In this document: positions 26,351 through 35,167 of the stretch, piece after piece | How positions within the stretch are numbered: the first letter of the stretch is position 1 | Layout: every line of letters begins with the position of its first letter | NCBI GenBank assembly: GCA_021775595.1 | Contig: JAJFHN010000049.1 | Coordinates: 1-42,045 of the forward strand | Direction: 5' to 3' | DNA length: 42,045 nucleotides | Source: Hyphomicrobiales bacterium | GTDB taxonomy: Bacteria; Pseudomonadota; Alphaproteobacteria; Rhizobiales; Methyloligellaceae | The notes under the pieces: model-generated | What the model saw: the letters and a program-made list of their open reading frames with translations, nothing else | Database searches by the model: none | Told to the model about the DNA's origin: nothing | Translations under genes and position numbers: made by a program

Positions 26351-28369
26351 GTGTTCACCAAAATTCTGATCGCCAACCGCGGCGAAATTGCTTGCCGCGT
26401 GATCAAGACGGCCCGCGCTATGGGCATTGCGACGGTTGCGGTCTATTCGGATGCCGACCGCAGCGCGCTGCATGTGGCCATGGCGGACGAGGCCGTCAAT
26501 ATCGGGCCGCCAGCGGCTGCCAAGTCATATTTGGTGATCGATGCGATCATCAAAGCAGCCAAGCAAACCGGCGCCGAGGCGATTCATCCCGGCTACGGTT
26601 TTCTCTCCGAAAACGCCGACTTCGCACGCGCTTTGGAAAAAGAAGGCATCACCTTCATCGGTCCCAACGTCAAAGCCATCGAAGTGATGGGCGACAAGAT
26701 CGAATCCAAGCGTTTCGCCGCCGACGCCAAAGTCAGTACCGTGCCCGGCTATTTGGGCGTCATCAAAGACGCGCAAGAGGCAATTAAGATCGCCGGTGAG
26801 ATCGGTTATCCGGTCATGATCAAGGCCTCGGCGGGCGGCGGCGGCAAAGGCATGCGCGTGGCGTTGTCGGCCGACGAGGTGGCCGAAGGCTTTGCCTCCT
26901 CGGTGTCCGAAGCCAAATCCAGTTTTGGCGACGATCGCGTCTTCATCGAAAAATTCGTCGAGAACCCGCGCCATATCGAAATTCAGGTTTTGGGCGACGG
27001 CAAGGGCAACGCCATTCATTTGGGTGAGCGCGAGTGTTCGATCCAGCGCCGCAATCAAAAAGTGATCGAAGAAGCACCGAGTTCCTTTCTAGACGCCAAG
27101 ACCCGCGCCGCAATGGGCAAGCAGGCGGTGAGCCTGGCGCGCGCCGTCGACTATGCGAGCGCCGGCACGGTCGAGTTCATCGTCGATAAGAAGAAAAATT
27201 TCTATTTTTTGGAAATGAACACGCGCCTGCAGGTCGAGCACCCGGTGACCGAACTGATAACCGGCATCGACTTGGTCGAGCAGATGATCCGCATCGCCGC
27301 GGGCGAGAAGCTGAAACTCACCCAAAAAGACATAAAACTAAAAGGTTGGGCGGTGGAATCGCGCATCTACGCCGAGGATCCGTTTCGCGGTTTTTTGCCA
27401 TCGACCGGCCGTCTGGTGCGCTATCGTCCGCCTGAAGAGGGCACCCAGCAAGGCTTGACGATCCGCAACGATACGGGTGTCACCGAGGGTGGCGAAATCT
27501 CGATCCACTACGATCCGATGATCGCCAAGCTCGTGACCCATGCGCCAGACCGTGATTTGGCAATCGATCACATGGCAGGTGCGCTCGATGCCTTCTATAT
27601 CGACGGCATCCAGCACAACATTCCGTTCCTGACCGCGATCATGCAGCACCAGCGTTGGCGCAAGGGCGATCTCTCAACGGCTTTTATCGCCGAGGAATAT
27701 CCCGACGGCTTTAGTCCGCGCGAACCCGACACCGAGGAGCGCGATCGATTGGCCATCGTGGCGGCTATGATCGACCATTTGGGCAATGATAGGCGGCGCC
27801 AGATTAGCCATCAGATGGAAGGTACGCGGGTGCGTTTTGCGCTCGAGCGGATCGTCCAAGTGGGCGAAGAGAAGATCGATCTAACGGTGATAGGCGGCGA
27901 TGACAATTCAATCGAGGTCGCGCTCGCCGGCGTCAAGGGCAAGGTCCGGCGTCGCGCCCGCGTCGAGACCGACTGGTGGTTCGGAAAACCCATTTGGTTC
28001 GGGCGCATCGATGGCGAGCAGATCGCCGTGCAGGTCCGCTCGATTCCCAACGGCGTGGCTCTGGCTTATCGGGGTTTGAGCGTAAATGCCCACGTCTACA
28101 CCTTGCGCGAAGCAGAGCTGGCCGCGCTGATGCCCATCAAGGAACCGCCCGACACGTCCAAGATGCTGCTCTGCCCGATGCCCGGACTGGTCGTGACGAT
28201 CCATGTCAAAGAAGGCGATCAAGTGCGGGTCGGCGATCCGCTATGCGTGGTCGAGGCTATGAAGATGGAAAACATACTGCGCGCCCAGCACGACGGGCGC
28301 GTCGATGTGATCGAAGCCGCCCCCGGCGACAGCCTGGCGGTGGATGCGGTCATCATGCGGTTCGAATAG
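26351..28369 (+). CDS. pccA: Propionyl-CoA carboxylase, alpha (biotin carboxylase/BCCP) subunit
   Basis: PccA carboxylates biotin with ATP and bicarbonate. GTG 26351 gives 672 residues and the canonical FTKILIANRGEIACRVIKTA; a TTG at 26327 would add eight. The ATP-grasp domain shows KASAGGGGKGMR and FLEMNTRLQVEHPVTELITG. The C-terminal biotinyl domain has EAMKME with Lys638, 34 residues before the end, as expected. The BT linker region is between. It is separated from pccB by four genes, which is unusual. Confidence 0.95.
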   Translation: MFTKILIANRGEIACRVIKTARAMGIATVAVYSDADRSALHVAMADEAVNIGPPAAAKSYLVIDAIIKAAKQTGAEAIHPGYGFLSENADFARALEKEGITFIGPNVKAIEVMGDKIESKRFAADAKVSTVPGYLGVIKDAQEAIKIAGEIGYPVMIKASAGGGGKGMRVALSADEVAEGFASSVSEAKSSFGDDRVFIEKFVENPRHIEIQVLGDGKGNAIHLGERECSIQRRNQKVIEEAPSSFLDAKTRAAMGKQAVSLARAVDYASAGTVEFIVDKKKNFYFLEMNTRLQVEHPVTELITGIDLVEQMIRIAAGEKLKLTQKDIKLKGWAVESRIYAEDPFRGFLPSTGRLVRYRPPEEGTQQGLTIRNDTGVTEGGEISIHYDPMIAKLVTHAPDRDLAIDHMAGALDAFYIDGIQHNIPFLTAIMQHQRWRKGDLSTAFIAEEYPDGFSPREPDTEERDRLAIVAAMIDHLGNDRRRQISHQMEGTRVRFALERIVQVGEEKIDLTVIGGDDNSIEVALAGVKGKVRRRARVETDWWFGKPIWFGRIDGEQIAVQVRSIPNGVALAYRGLSVNAHVYTLREAELAALMPIKEPPDTSKMLLCPMPGLVVTIHVKEGDQVRVGDPLCVVEAMKMENILRAQHDGRVDVIEAAPGDSLAVDAVIMRFE

Positions 28370-28386
28370 CAGCCGAGCACGAACCG

Positions 28387-28878
28387 GTGCCCCATTATTT
28401 CGCCTATGGATCCAACATGTCGCCGCAGCAAATGGCCGTGCGGTGTCCAGGCGCGCGCGTCTTGGGACGGGCGCAGCTTGAGGGCTGGCGGTTTCACATC
28501 ACCACCCGCGGCACCGCTTCTATTTTGCCCCAGGCCGATCACGCAGTACACGGCGTCCTATGGCGCTGCTCGCACGAGCATGTCCACACCCTCGACAAAT
28601 TTGAAGGCGTTGCCTGGCGCAATTATTTTCGCCGACACGTCGCGGTTGACTTGTCCGATGGCCGGTCGGTGAGGGCGCTTACCTATGTCAGCGCGCGGCG
28701 TTATCCAGGTATCGCGCGCACCAATTATATGCTGACGCGCGTCATACCCGCCGCTCGGGCGTTCGGTCTGCCCGGCGCTTATTTGGGAGAGCTGGAGTCC
28801 TGGTTGCCCGCGAGACCAATGGGCGAGCGCACGACGGGCTATCGTGGCCGCAAAACGGCGATCCGGTCGCCGCGATGA
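28387..28878 (+). CDS. Gamma-glutamylcyclotransferase-like protein
   Basis: The family releases 5-oxoproline from gamma-glutamyl amino acids. From GTG 28387 the product has 163 residues. It has the substrate loop FAYGSNM (5-11) and the catalytic-type Glu73 in LDKFEGVAWRNY, matching the GGCT fold. A start within the larger upstream frame is unlikely because that frame overlaps pccA. It overlaps the acylphosphatase gene by 4 bp (ATGA). Confidence 0.85.
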   Translation: MPHYFAYGSNMSPQQMAVRCPGARVLGRAQLEGWRFHITTRGTASILPQADHAVHGVLWRCSHEHVHTLDKFEGVAWRNYFRRHVAVDLSDGRSVRALTYVSARRYPGIARTNYMLTRVIPAARAFGLPGAYLGELESWLPARPMGERTTGYRGRKTAIRSPR

Positions 28879-29170
28879 GCGATGGGCCAGGTAAGACGCA
28901 AACAGTGCACGTGCGGATCGAGGGCCGCGTACAGGGTGTGTGTTTTCGCGCTTGGACACGGACGCGGGCTTCGCAGCTTGGCTTATCGGGTTGGGTGCGC
29001 AACCGACGCGACGGCAGCGTGGAGGCGGCGTTCTCTGGCGCGCCCGATGTGGTCGCCAAAATGCTAGAAAGCTGCCGCAAAGGCCCGAATGAAGCCGGGT
29101 CGAAGGCGTCAGCGTGCTTGACGAAAACGTCTCCGTGCCGCAGGGGTTCGAGATAATATCCAGTGCCTAG
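28875..29170 (+). pseudogene. Acylphosphatase, interrupted by a frameshift near its 3' end
   Basis: Acylphosphatase hydrolyses acyl phosphates. The N-terminal 75 residues are canonical: VHVRIEGRVQGVCFRAWTRT with Arg25, and SGWVRNRRDGSVEA with Asn43, the two catalytic residues. The frame then runs into SKASACLTKTSPCRRGSR and stops at 29156. In another frame, bases 29099-29170 encode VEGVSVLDENVSVPQGFEIISSA and TAG, the expected last beta-strand region. One extra base near 29094-29097 (a C/G run) would restore the gene. It is either a real mutation or an assembly error. Confidence 0.85.
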
Positions 29171-29223
29171 CGCAGCAAAGGGAGCTGCTCGGGCCACGAC
29201 CTCGAGGGCGGAATACGACAGAC

Positions 29224-29550
29224 ATGGACGCGATGACAAAATCTAATAAGAACGAGCAAAAGCCGGAAGAGCCGTCAGACTCCAAATGGCGCTACTGGCT
29301 GGGCTTGGCGCTGTTCATTCTGTCCTATCCGGTGTTATACGGCACGATTATTGCGGTGCCGTTTCTCACCCTGACAGTCAAGGACAAGGCGCTGATTGTG
29401 TCGGTTGCCGCGATGGTTTCATATGCTTTGTGGGCCATGAGTCTACCACTGCTGGGGCGGGAAATTTTCGAGGTGCTGAAAAAACGATATGCCGTGTGGC
29501 GTCGTGTGCGGCGACTGCGGGCCAACCGAAATGGTAAGGCCGACCGCTAG
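29224..29550 (+). CDS. Small two-helix membrane protein
   Basis: The 108-residue product has a charged N-terminus, two hydrophobic helices at about 24-50 (YWLGLALFILSYPVLYGTII) and 56-80 (LIVSVAAMVSYALWAMSLPL), and a very basic C-terminal tail (KKRYAVWRRVRRLRANRNGK). The pattern resembles small proteins called transporter suffix domain proteins, but I cannot confirm this. Function unknown. Confidence 0.6.
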   Translation: MDAMTKSNKNEQKPEEPSDSKWRYWLGLALFILSYPVLYGTIIAVPFLTLTVKDKALIVSVAAMVSYALWAMSLPLLGREIFEVLKKRYAVWRRVRRLRANRNGKADR

Positions 29551-29570
29551 GTCTGAATTGCCCGCCGCCA

Positions 29571-29598
29571 TTGCCAAGCCGTCCCGCGGTCGTATGCT
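29571..29598 (+). promoter_or_regulatory. Possible promoter for the TPR protein gene
   Basis: TTGCCA (29571-29576), 16 bp, then TATGCT (29593-29598), 45 bp before the ATG at 29644. GGAGTGA provides the ribosome binding site downstream. Confidence 0.4.
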
Positions 29599-29643
29599 AA
29601 TCTCCGTCTCGTGTAAGCGCTTTGGCGATCTGTGGAGTGAAAC

Positions 29644-31287
29644 ATGTGGAACAAGGCTTCGATAACAATGTGCGCTCTTTTGAGCGTCGTACTCATTGGC
29701 ACAGCCGATCGAACAAAAGCGGCTGACGACGATGGACTTGGGAATTCACTGGGCACGGTGTCTTTTCCAGTCTCTTGCGAGGCTCAATCGGCCAAAGAAG
29801 TTGAGCGCGGCGTCGCCGCCATGCACCACATGATGTATTCGAGCGCCCGCAAGCTGTTTGCTTCGGCATCGCAACGCGATCCCGAATGCGCCATGGCGCT
29901 GTGGGGCAGCGCGATGACCTACATCCACCCTCTCTGGTCCGATCGCCCGTCGCCCGAGATCGTCAAGCTCGGCAGTGACTTCAGCGCCAAGGCAGACAAG
30001 ATCGGTGGAAAGTCACCGCGCGAGACGGCCTATCTCGAAACCATCAAGGCCTATTTCGTCGATGGTGCGGATAAGAGCGAGGAGGAGCGCCTACAACTTT
30101 TCGCCCAAGCCTGGAAAGAGGTCGCGCAAGCCAATCCAAAGGATCACGAGGCCAAGGCGTTCCACGCGTTGGCCCATCTCTCGACTGCATCGCCTGACGA
30201 CAAAACATACAAGGTGCAAAAAGAGGCGGCACGGATCGCCGAGCAGGTGCTCGTTGCGGTGCCCGATCATCCAGGTGCCCATCACTACACAATACACGCC
30301 TTCGATTATCCGCCGCTGGCCGAACGCGCGCTGCCCGTCGCCTACAACTACGGCAAGATCGCGCCCGATGTTTCGCACGCGCTTCATATGATGTCGCACA
30401 TCTTCACCCGGCGCGGTCTGTGGACCGACTCGGTGGAATGGAACGGCAAGGCGGCAGCCGCTGCGCTCAATTTGAGCGCCCAACTCGGCGCTCTCTCACT
30501 GCACTATCCCCACGCGCTCGACTATAAGGGCTACGCGCATTTGCAGCTGGCCCAAGATGACGCGGCACGCAAAGCGGTTGAGGACTTGGCCGCACTCAAA
30601 GCGCCATTTCACACGGTCAACCAGAACGCCATGGCCTATGCCTTTTCGGCCATGCCAGCCCGATACGCGCTCGAGCGTCAAGCCTGGAGCGAAGCCGTTG
30701 AACTGGAGCCGCGCACGCCGAAAGGCTTTCCCTGGGTCCAAGGCCAAGATCAGTTCGTCGCCATGACCCATTTTGCCCGCGCCCTTGGCTTTGCTCATGA
30801 AGAGCGGTTCGAGGAAGCCAACAAGGAGATTTCCACGCTGCAGGCGATCCAAAAAGCCGTTGCCGGCCGCAACGCCTATTGGGCCAAACAGGTCGAGATC
30901 CAGAGCCTGGCGGCCGAAGCATGGTCAAACTATCTCGGCGGCGAGACCGCCAAAGGCATTGCTCTGATGAAGCAGGCGGCGGATTTGGAGGCGACGACCG
31001 AAAAGAGCGCCGTCAGCCCCGGCGAAGTTTTGCCCGCCGCCGAACTCTACGGCGACATGTTGCTTCGCGAGAAACGCTACGCCGATGCCGTGGCCGCCTA
31101 TGAAAAGGCGCTTCAACGGTCGCCGCGCCGCTTTAACAGCCTCTATGGCATCGCGCGCGCTCACGAGCTTGCCGGCAATTTGGATCAAGCGCGCGATTTT
31201 TATGGCCAGCTTGCCTCTATGGCTGCGGGCGCACCCGACAATCGGGCAGGTTTAGTCGTCGCCAGGGGCTTCTTGAAATCAAACTGA
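29644..31287 (+). CDS. Exported tetratricopeptide-repeat protein
   Basis: The 547-residue product has a signal peptide (residues 1-26, cleavage near TKA-ADD). It then shows helical TPR-like repeats through the whole chain: RKLFASASQRDPECAMALWG at 69-88 and YADAVAAYEKALQRSPRRFN near 480. The middle has a His-rich stretch, with His 209, 213, 214, 218, 245, 248 and 252 inside VAVPDHPGAHHYTIHAFD and SHALHMMSHIF. That stretch is a recognisable feature of a widespread TPR family without a known role. It converges on the glycosyltransferase gene with a 28-bp gap. Confidence 0.75.
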   Translation: MWNKASITMCALLSVVLIGTADRTKAADDDGLGNSLGTVSFPVSCEAQSAKEVERGVAAMHHMMYSSARKLFASASQRDPECAMALWGSAMTYIHPLWSDRPSPEIVKLGSDFSAKADKIGGKSPRETAYLETIKAYFVDGADKSEEERLQLFAQAWKEVAQANPKDHEAKAFHALAHLSTASPDDKTYKVQKEAARIAEQVLVAVPDHPGAHHYTIHAFDYPPLAERALPVAYNYGKIAPDVSHALHMMSHIFTRRGLWTDSVEWNGKAAAAALNLSAQLGALSLHYPHALDYKGYAHLQLAQDDAARKAVEDLAALKAPFHTVNQNAMAYAFSAMPARYALERQAWSEAVELEPRTPKGFPWVQGQDQFVAMTHFARALGFAHEERFEEANKEISTLQAIQKAVAGRNAYWAKQVEIQSLAAEAWSNYLGGETAKGIALMKQAADLEATTEKSAVSPGEVLPAAELYGDMLLREKRYADAVAAYEKALQRSPRRFNSLYGIARAHELAGNLDQARDFYGQLASMAAGAPDNRAGLVVARGFLKSN

Positions 31288-31315
31288 GTTTTGCGCTGGC
31301 GCGAAACCGAAGCGG

Positions 31316-33667
31316 TCATTCAGCCGTGGCTGGACGCTGGATGCTAAGATCGGACAACTTCTCGATCTGATTCAGCGGCTCGACTGTGTATTTGCAAAAT
31401 TTCTCGCCGTCCAAACCCTTGCTCGCAAGCGCTTGCGACGGGGCGTTGCCAGTGATCCGATAGCCAAGCGCAGAAGAATTGCGCGACGAAGGATCATCAA
31501 TTTCGATCTGCGTACCGCGTTCCAATTCATCGAAAGCGATCATAAGGTTGGCTTCGGTGGCGCCTTTTTCTGTAGCCAATACCGCAAGTCCCGAGCTGAT
31601 TGCGTTGTCGCCGGCTCGTCGATACAGGACACCACGCCAGTCGACGGATTTCTGAGATTTCGAGCGCCGCCAGAACATCAGGTTCTTGAGCACCTCCAGG
31701 GGGGTCAGAAAATAGGCGTTCCGGTGCAAAAATTCGCGGTGCCAATCGATCGAATACAGGCTAAGCGCCAGGCGGTCCCGGTCTTCCGGCGAGACCCAGT
31801 CGAATTCGGCGTCAATCAGTGCGCCCTCAACTTCTCCCGATTGCGTCACGCTGCCGTGCGTGACCGCATGCGCAAGCAGGTTTGTACGCAGCGGCCCTGA
31901 CGGCAAATAGATGGTCGCATGAAGAGCTTGGTCGATCGCCATCGGCAATGGGCGATTGAGCCTGAACCGCAATCGGCTGAGTGATATCTCCTCAATCGTG
32001 CCGCGCAACAGTGCCTTGGTGCCGGTGATGTCGATTGGCAGGGGCAATTTGAATGCATAATCGGCTTTCGATTCCCTGGCATTCAAAAAGGCTTTGCCGA
32101 TCAACAAACCCGCGCGTATCGCGTTTAGCAGGGCAAAGAAGCCTGCAACCACGACCAATTCAACCGTGTAGCCTTTTGGCAGCGGCGCGCTCCAGTCGAC
32201 GGTTTCGCAACCGCTGGCCGACACACCGAGCCAACCGGGCATCGAGCAAAGAAGGGCCTGCAGCAACGGACCAGATTGAAAATCGGCAGACAGTTTGAAC
32301 GCACCGAAAGCGATGGCCGCCAAGCTGAGTGCAAGGATTGCAAGCTGAGGCGCGATTGACAGCAGCGTGATGTGACCGCGCAGAACTTTGCTGGAACTGC
32401 GCCACGCCATCTTGTTTTTGAACAGCGCTGCCCAAGCAACAATGTGGACGGGAAAACGCGCGAGGCTCAAGATCTCGTTGGCCCAAAACCGTGCAAAACC
32501 GCAACCCATTTCTTGCAAAAGCATGTAGGCGAAGATCGGATAGAGCAGCAATACGACGACGTTAAAAACCGTGATCTCAAATGCCGGAATGCCGAAGAAC
32601 AGTGAAAATATGGGAACCGAGAACAGGATGAGCTGCTGCCAGCCCTCAAGATAGATGATCCCTGTTTCCAGATAGCAAAGACGTTGCTTCCAAGTGAGCC
32701 CCTTGCAGAACAAAGCGTTTTCGACGCGCAGCGCGTGGATGTTGCCATGGGCCCAGCGGTGCCGCGTTTTGTAATAGTCGTTCAGATCCGTTTCGGCGCA
32801 GCCATAGGCGACCGATTCGTTGAGATAGACAGCCTCATAGCCCGCTTTGTGGAGCCTGAGCGAACTGTGGAAATCCTCGGTAACGGTATCCTCGGGAATT
32901 CCGCCAATCGCATCCAGCGCTGAACGGCGAAAGACGACGGAGGTGCCGACACCCGAAATTGCATTCCACGAATCGCGGCAGGCAAGGGAAATGTTGTAGA
33001 AAAATGACTGATCGTGCCAAAGGGCACCGCCGCGCTTGGCGTTCAAATATTGGAAGGCGTTGACGTTGTAGAAGTCCTGTGGCGCTTGAACCATTGCAAC
33101 CTCTGGCTCGACGAAAAATCCAAGCAGCATGTCGAGCGCGTAGGGCATCGGAATTTGGTCGGCGTCGAAGATGGCCACGTAATCGGCGCGACTGTGTCGA
33201 AGTCCGCTATTGAGGTTGCCGGCCTTGGCGTTAATGTTTTTTTCGCGGGCGAGATACTGGCAGCCGAGCTCCTCCGCCAACGCTTTGACGTCTTCACGGT
33301 TGCCATCGTCCAACAGCCATGTGCCGTGCGGGTAGTCGATACCGATCGCCGCCTCGATCGTGCGGCGGATGAGCTCAATGGGCTCCTTATAGGTCGGGAC
33401 AAAGACATCGACCGAAAGCCCCTTTTGTGCGGCAGGCGGCGTGCGGTGCCGGTACGACCAAGACGCAAAGATAACCGTCATGCCAAGCAGCACGGCGATC
33501 CAGTCTGCAGCGTAGTAAAGGCCCGAAAGCACAGGGGCGTCTGGATTGAAGGTCGTCGTTCGCCAAATGAGATAGACAGCGGCCGAAACCACATAGATAC
33601 CAGCAGTCACGCGCCGAACGATGCGCCGGCGAGCAAAGCGCTCGGCCATGATCTGGCTGTTTGACAT
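31316..33667 (-). CDS. BcsA-like processive beta-glycosyltransferase (GT2)
   Basis: This family extrudes beta-glucans through the inner membrane. From ATG 33667 it has 783 residues: TM helices near 20-37 and 51-71, then a GT2 domain with DDG (120-122), DAD (168-170) and TED (263-265). The QxxRW motif is TRHRW (301-305), with Thr for Gln. Further TM segments follow at about 340-390 and 430-530. Residues 530-640 sit where BcsA has PilZ, but RxxxR reads RESKA and DxSxxG reads EISLSR, so c-di-GMP binding looks lost. A further stretch of about 140 residues follows. No bcsB or bcsC is adjacent. A BgsA-like mixed-linkage glucan synthase is a possible alternative. Confidence 0.85.
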   Translation of the reverse strand: MSNSQIMAERFARRRIVRRVTAGIYVVSAAVYLIWRTTTFNPDAPVLSGLYYAADWIAVLLGMTVIFASWSYRHRTPPAAQKGLSVDVFVPTYKEPIELIRRTIEAAIGIDYPHGTWLLDDGNREDVKALAEELGCQYLAREKNINAKAGNLNSGLRHSRADYVAIFDADQIPMPYALDMLLGFFVEPEVAMVQAPQDFYNVNAFQYLNAKRGGALWHDQSFFYNISLACRDSWNAISGVGTSVVFRRSALDAIGGIPEDTVTEDFHSSLRLHKAGYEAVYLNESVAYGCAETDLNDYYKTRHRWAHGNIHALRVENALFCKGLTWKQRLCYLETGIIYLEGWQQLILFSVPIFSLFFGIPAFEITVFNVVVLLLYPIFAYMLLQEMGCGFARFWANEILSLARFPVHIVAWAALFKNKMAWRSSSKVLRGHITLLSIAPQLAILALSLAAIAFGAFKLSADFQSGPLLQALLCSMPGWLGVSASGCETVDWSAPLPKGYTVELVVVAGFFALLNAIRAGLLIGKAFLNARESKADYAFKLPLPIDITGTKALLRGTIEEISLSRLRFRLNRPLPMAIDQALHATIYLPSGPLRTNLLAHAVTHGSVTQSGEVEGALIDAEFDWVSPEDRDRLALSLYSIDWHREFLHRNAYFLTPLEVLKNLMFWRRSKSQKSVDWRGVLYRRAGDNAISSGLAVLATEKGATEANLMIAFDELERGTQIEIDDPSSRNSSALGYRITGNAPSQALASKGLDGEKFCKYTVEPLNQIEKLSDLSIQRPATAE

Positions 33668-33817
33668 CAACGCGTCTCGCTCAACCTACGCTTCTCTTTG
33701 GTCGGACAAGTGATTGGCGAAAAGGAAATTTTCGCTTGGCTGAACCATACACCCAGAAACCCCGGCGCCGCATCTGCGGTCGGTGCTTGAATTCAGATGG
33801 CTGGAAATCCAGAGTGC

Positions 33818-34549
33818 CTAGAAGCGAAGCGAGTAGGTCACGCCGCCATATGCGCTGTCGCCCTCATTGCGATCATCCGCAAGACCGGCGTTGAGCGCGA
33901 GCGCATTGCTGCCGAATTGGCGGCGCACGAAGCCGCCGACCCGCCACTGGTCGAACCGCTCGTTGCCGAATATGCCACCTTCGGGTCCGACGCTCCAATC
34001 GGGTGCGACATTGAAACCAAGCCGCGCGCGCGTCCAATAGGTATCGAACGATGTTGAATATGTACCGATCGCAGACGCCCAAACGCTTTCGCTCAGGTGT
34101 TGATAAATTTCGCCTTGAAATTTGGCGCCCGTGTCGCCGCCGCGAACTGGGTTGCGCTCGTCATTGGGCGAGAGATCGTGATCTTGAAATTGAACGCCGG
34201 CGAAGAGCTTGACGACCGTTTGGGGCCCGGCCCACTGGTAGCCGCCCATAATCTCGCCAGACGTGATCTCGCCATCGATTGTCGTTGGAATGCCACCGAC
34301 GGCGCCCGGGAAGCGGGTGCCATACTCGTAGTCGCCATAGCCGAACAGGCCGCGCAACAGAACGCCCGATTCATTGATGTCGCTCATCGGCGCGACGACA
34401 CCGCCAATATAGCCGAACCAAGAGTGGTTCGTAATATCGCCGCCGCCAAACACTTCGAAATGCTGCTCGGCATGAGACGGCTGCACATTGACTGCTGCGA
34501 TCAAGCCACCAGCCATTAAACCGGCAATCACTGCGTTTCTTCGTGACAT
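33818..34549 (-). CDS. bcsS: BcsS-family outer membrane protein
   Basis: BcsS proteins are associated with cellulose biosynthesis loci in alphaproteobacteria, with no proven activity. From ATG 34549 the product has 243 residues with a signal peptide ending near SHAEQ. It has beta-barrel strands and the typical block YQWAGPQTVVKLFAGVQFQD with DHDLSPNDERNPVRG, IGTYSTSFDTYWTRARLGFN and SVGPEGGIFGNERFD. The last residue is Phe, typical of outer membrane barrels. It lies 150 bp upstream of the glycosyltransferase in the same orientation, so they probably form an operon. Confidence 0.85.
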   Translation of the reverse strand: MSRRNAVIAGLMAGGLIAAVNVQPSHAEQHFEVFGGGDITNHSWFGYIGGVVAPMSDINESGVLLRGLFGYGDYEYGTRFPGAVGGIPTTIDGEITSGEIMGGYQWAGPQTVVKLFAGVQFQDHDLSPNDERNPVRGGDTGAKFQGEIYQHLSESVWASAIGTYSTSFDTYWTRARLGFNVAPDWSVGPEGGIFGNERFDQWRVGGFVRRQFGSNALALNAGLADDRNEGDSAYGGVTYSLRF

Positions 34550-34764
34550 GTCCGTCAATCCCCGATCGATGAAACTTTGGAGCAGTGTCGCTGTTCGCCG
34601 AGTACGAAATCAAGAAAAGAGCCGCTCCGAGGCATCATTTATTCTGCAGCTGTTGCCAAAGGAACACGCAGACGGGCGCTATTTGAGGCGCGCGCACAAA
34701 AAATACAAATCTGCGGAATTTTCGAACACGAATGAGCAACAAACGTTCGTGCGCAAATTGTCAG

Positions 34765-34947
34765 CTAGCGGCTGCGCGGTCCGGCGAAAAACCAAATGAC
34801 GAAGCCCAGCAGCGGCAAGATCAAAACCAGAAGAATCCAAAGCACCTTTTTGCCGTTGGCCACCCGCGACTGGGCGATGTTGAGGATCGCCCATATGTCG
34901 AGACCCAGAACGATGAGGCCGAGCAGTCCGTTGAACTCCATGCCCAT
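34765..34947 (-). CDS. Small PLDc_N-type membrane protein
   Basis: The 60-residue product has two hydrophobic helices (LLGLIVLGLDIWAILNIAQS and VLWILLVLILPLLGFVIWFF) and a GPRSR end. It matches the short phospholipase D N-terminal (PLDc_N) membrane segment, found alone in many small proteins. It starts at ATG 34947 after AAGGAAAA. The role is unknown. The 200 bp between it and BcsS contain no supported gene. Confidence 0.75.
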   Translation of the reverse strand: MGMEFNGLLGLIVLGLDIWAILNIAQSRVANGKKVLWILLVLILPLLGFVIWFFAGPRSR

Positions 34948-35047
34948 CGTATTTTTCCTTCCAGATTCAACGGCCTAATGAGAGCGCATGCCCTATTGCC
35001 ATTGGACAATGCGTCACTCGCCCTCGACAAAAAATCTGTGCCGCGCC

Positions 35048-35167
35048 TTAACCTAAGATTCCGATGAATCCGGCGGCGAGATAGATGATTGAAAACAGAC
35101 TTGCGAAAAACACCGCAGTCGTGCGCAGCCATTGCCATTGGGCTTGCGCGCTTGGTTGCTCATACAT
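35048..35167 (-). CDS. Possible 39-residue membrane peptide
   Basis: An ATG at 35167 preceded by GGGGGGCAG opens a 39-codon frame (MYEQPSAQAQWQWLRTTAVF, then a hydrophobic helix to IGILG). One transmembrane helix follows a short polar N-terminus. It lies upstream of the PLDc_N gene in the same orientation. It is plausible as a tiny membrane protein but supported only by the frame and ribosome binding site. Confidence 0.35.
   Translation of the reverse strand: MYEQPSAQAQWQWLRTTAVFFASLFSIIYLAAGFIGILG

Noticed and set aside
27976-28386. Upstream extension of the gamma-glutamylcyclotransferase frame
   Set aside because: It overlaps the biotinyl domain of PccA in another frame. The family N-terminus starts at GTG 28387.
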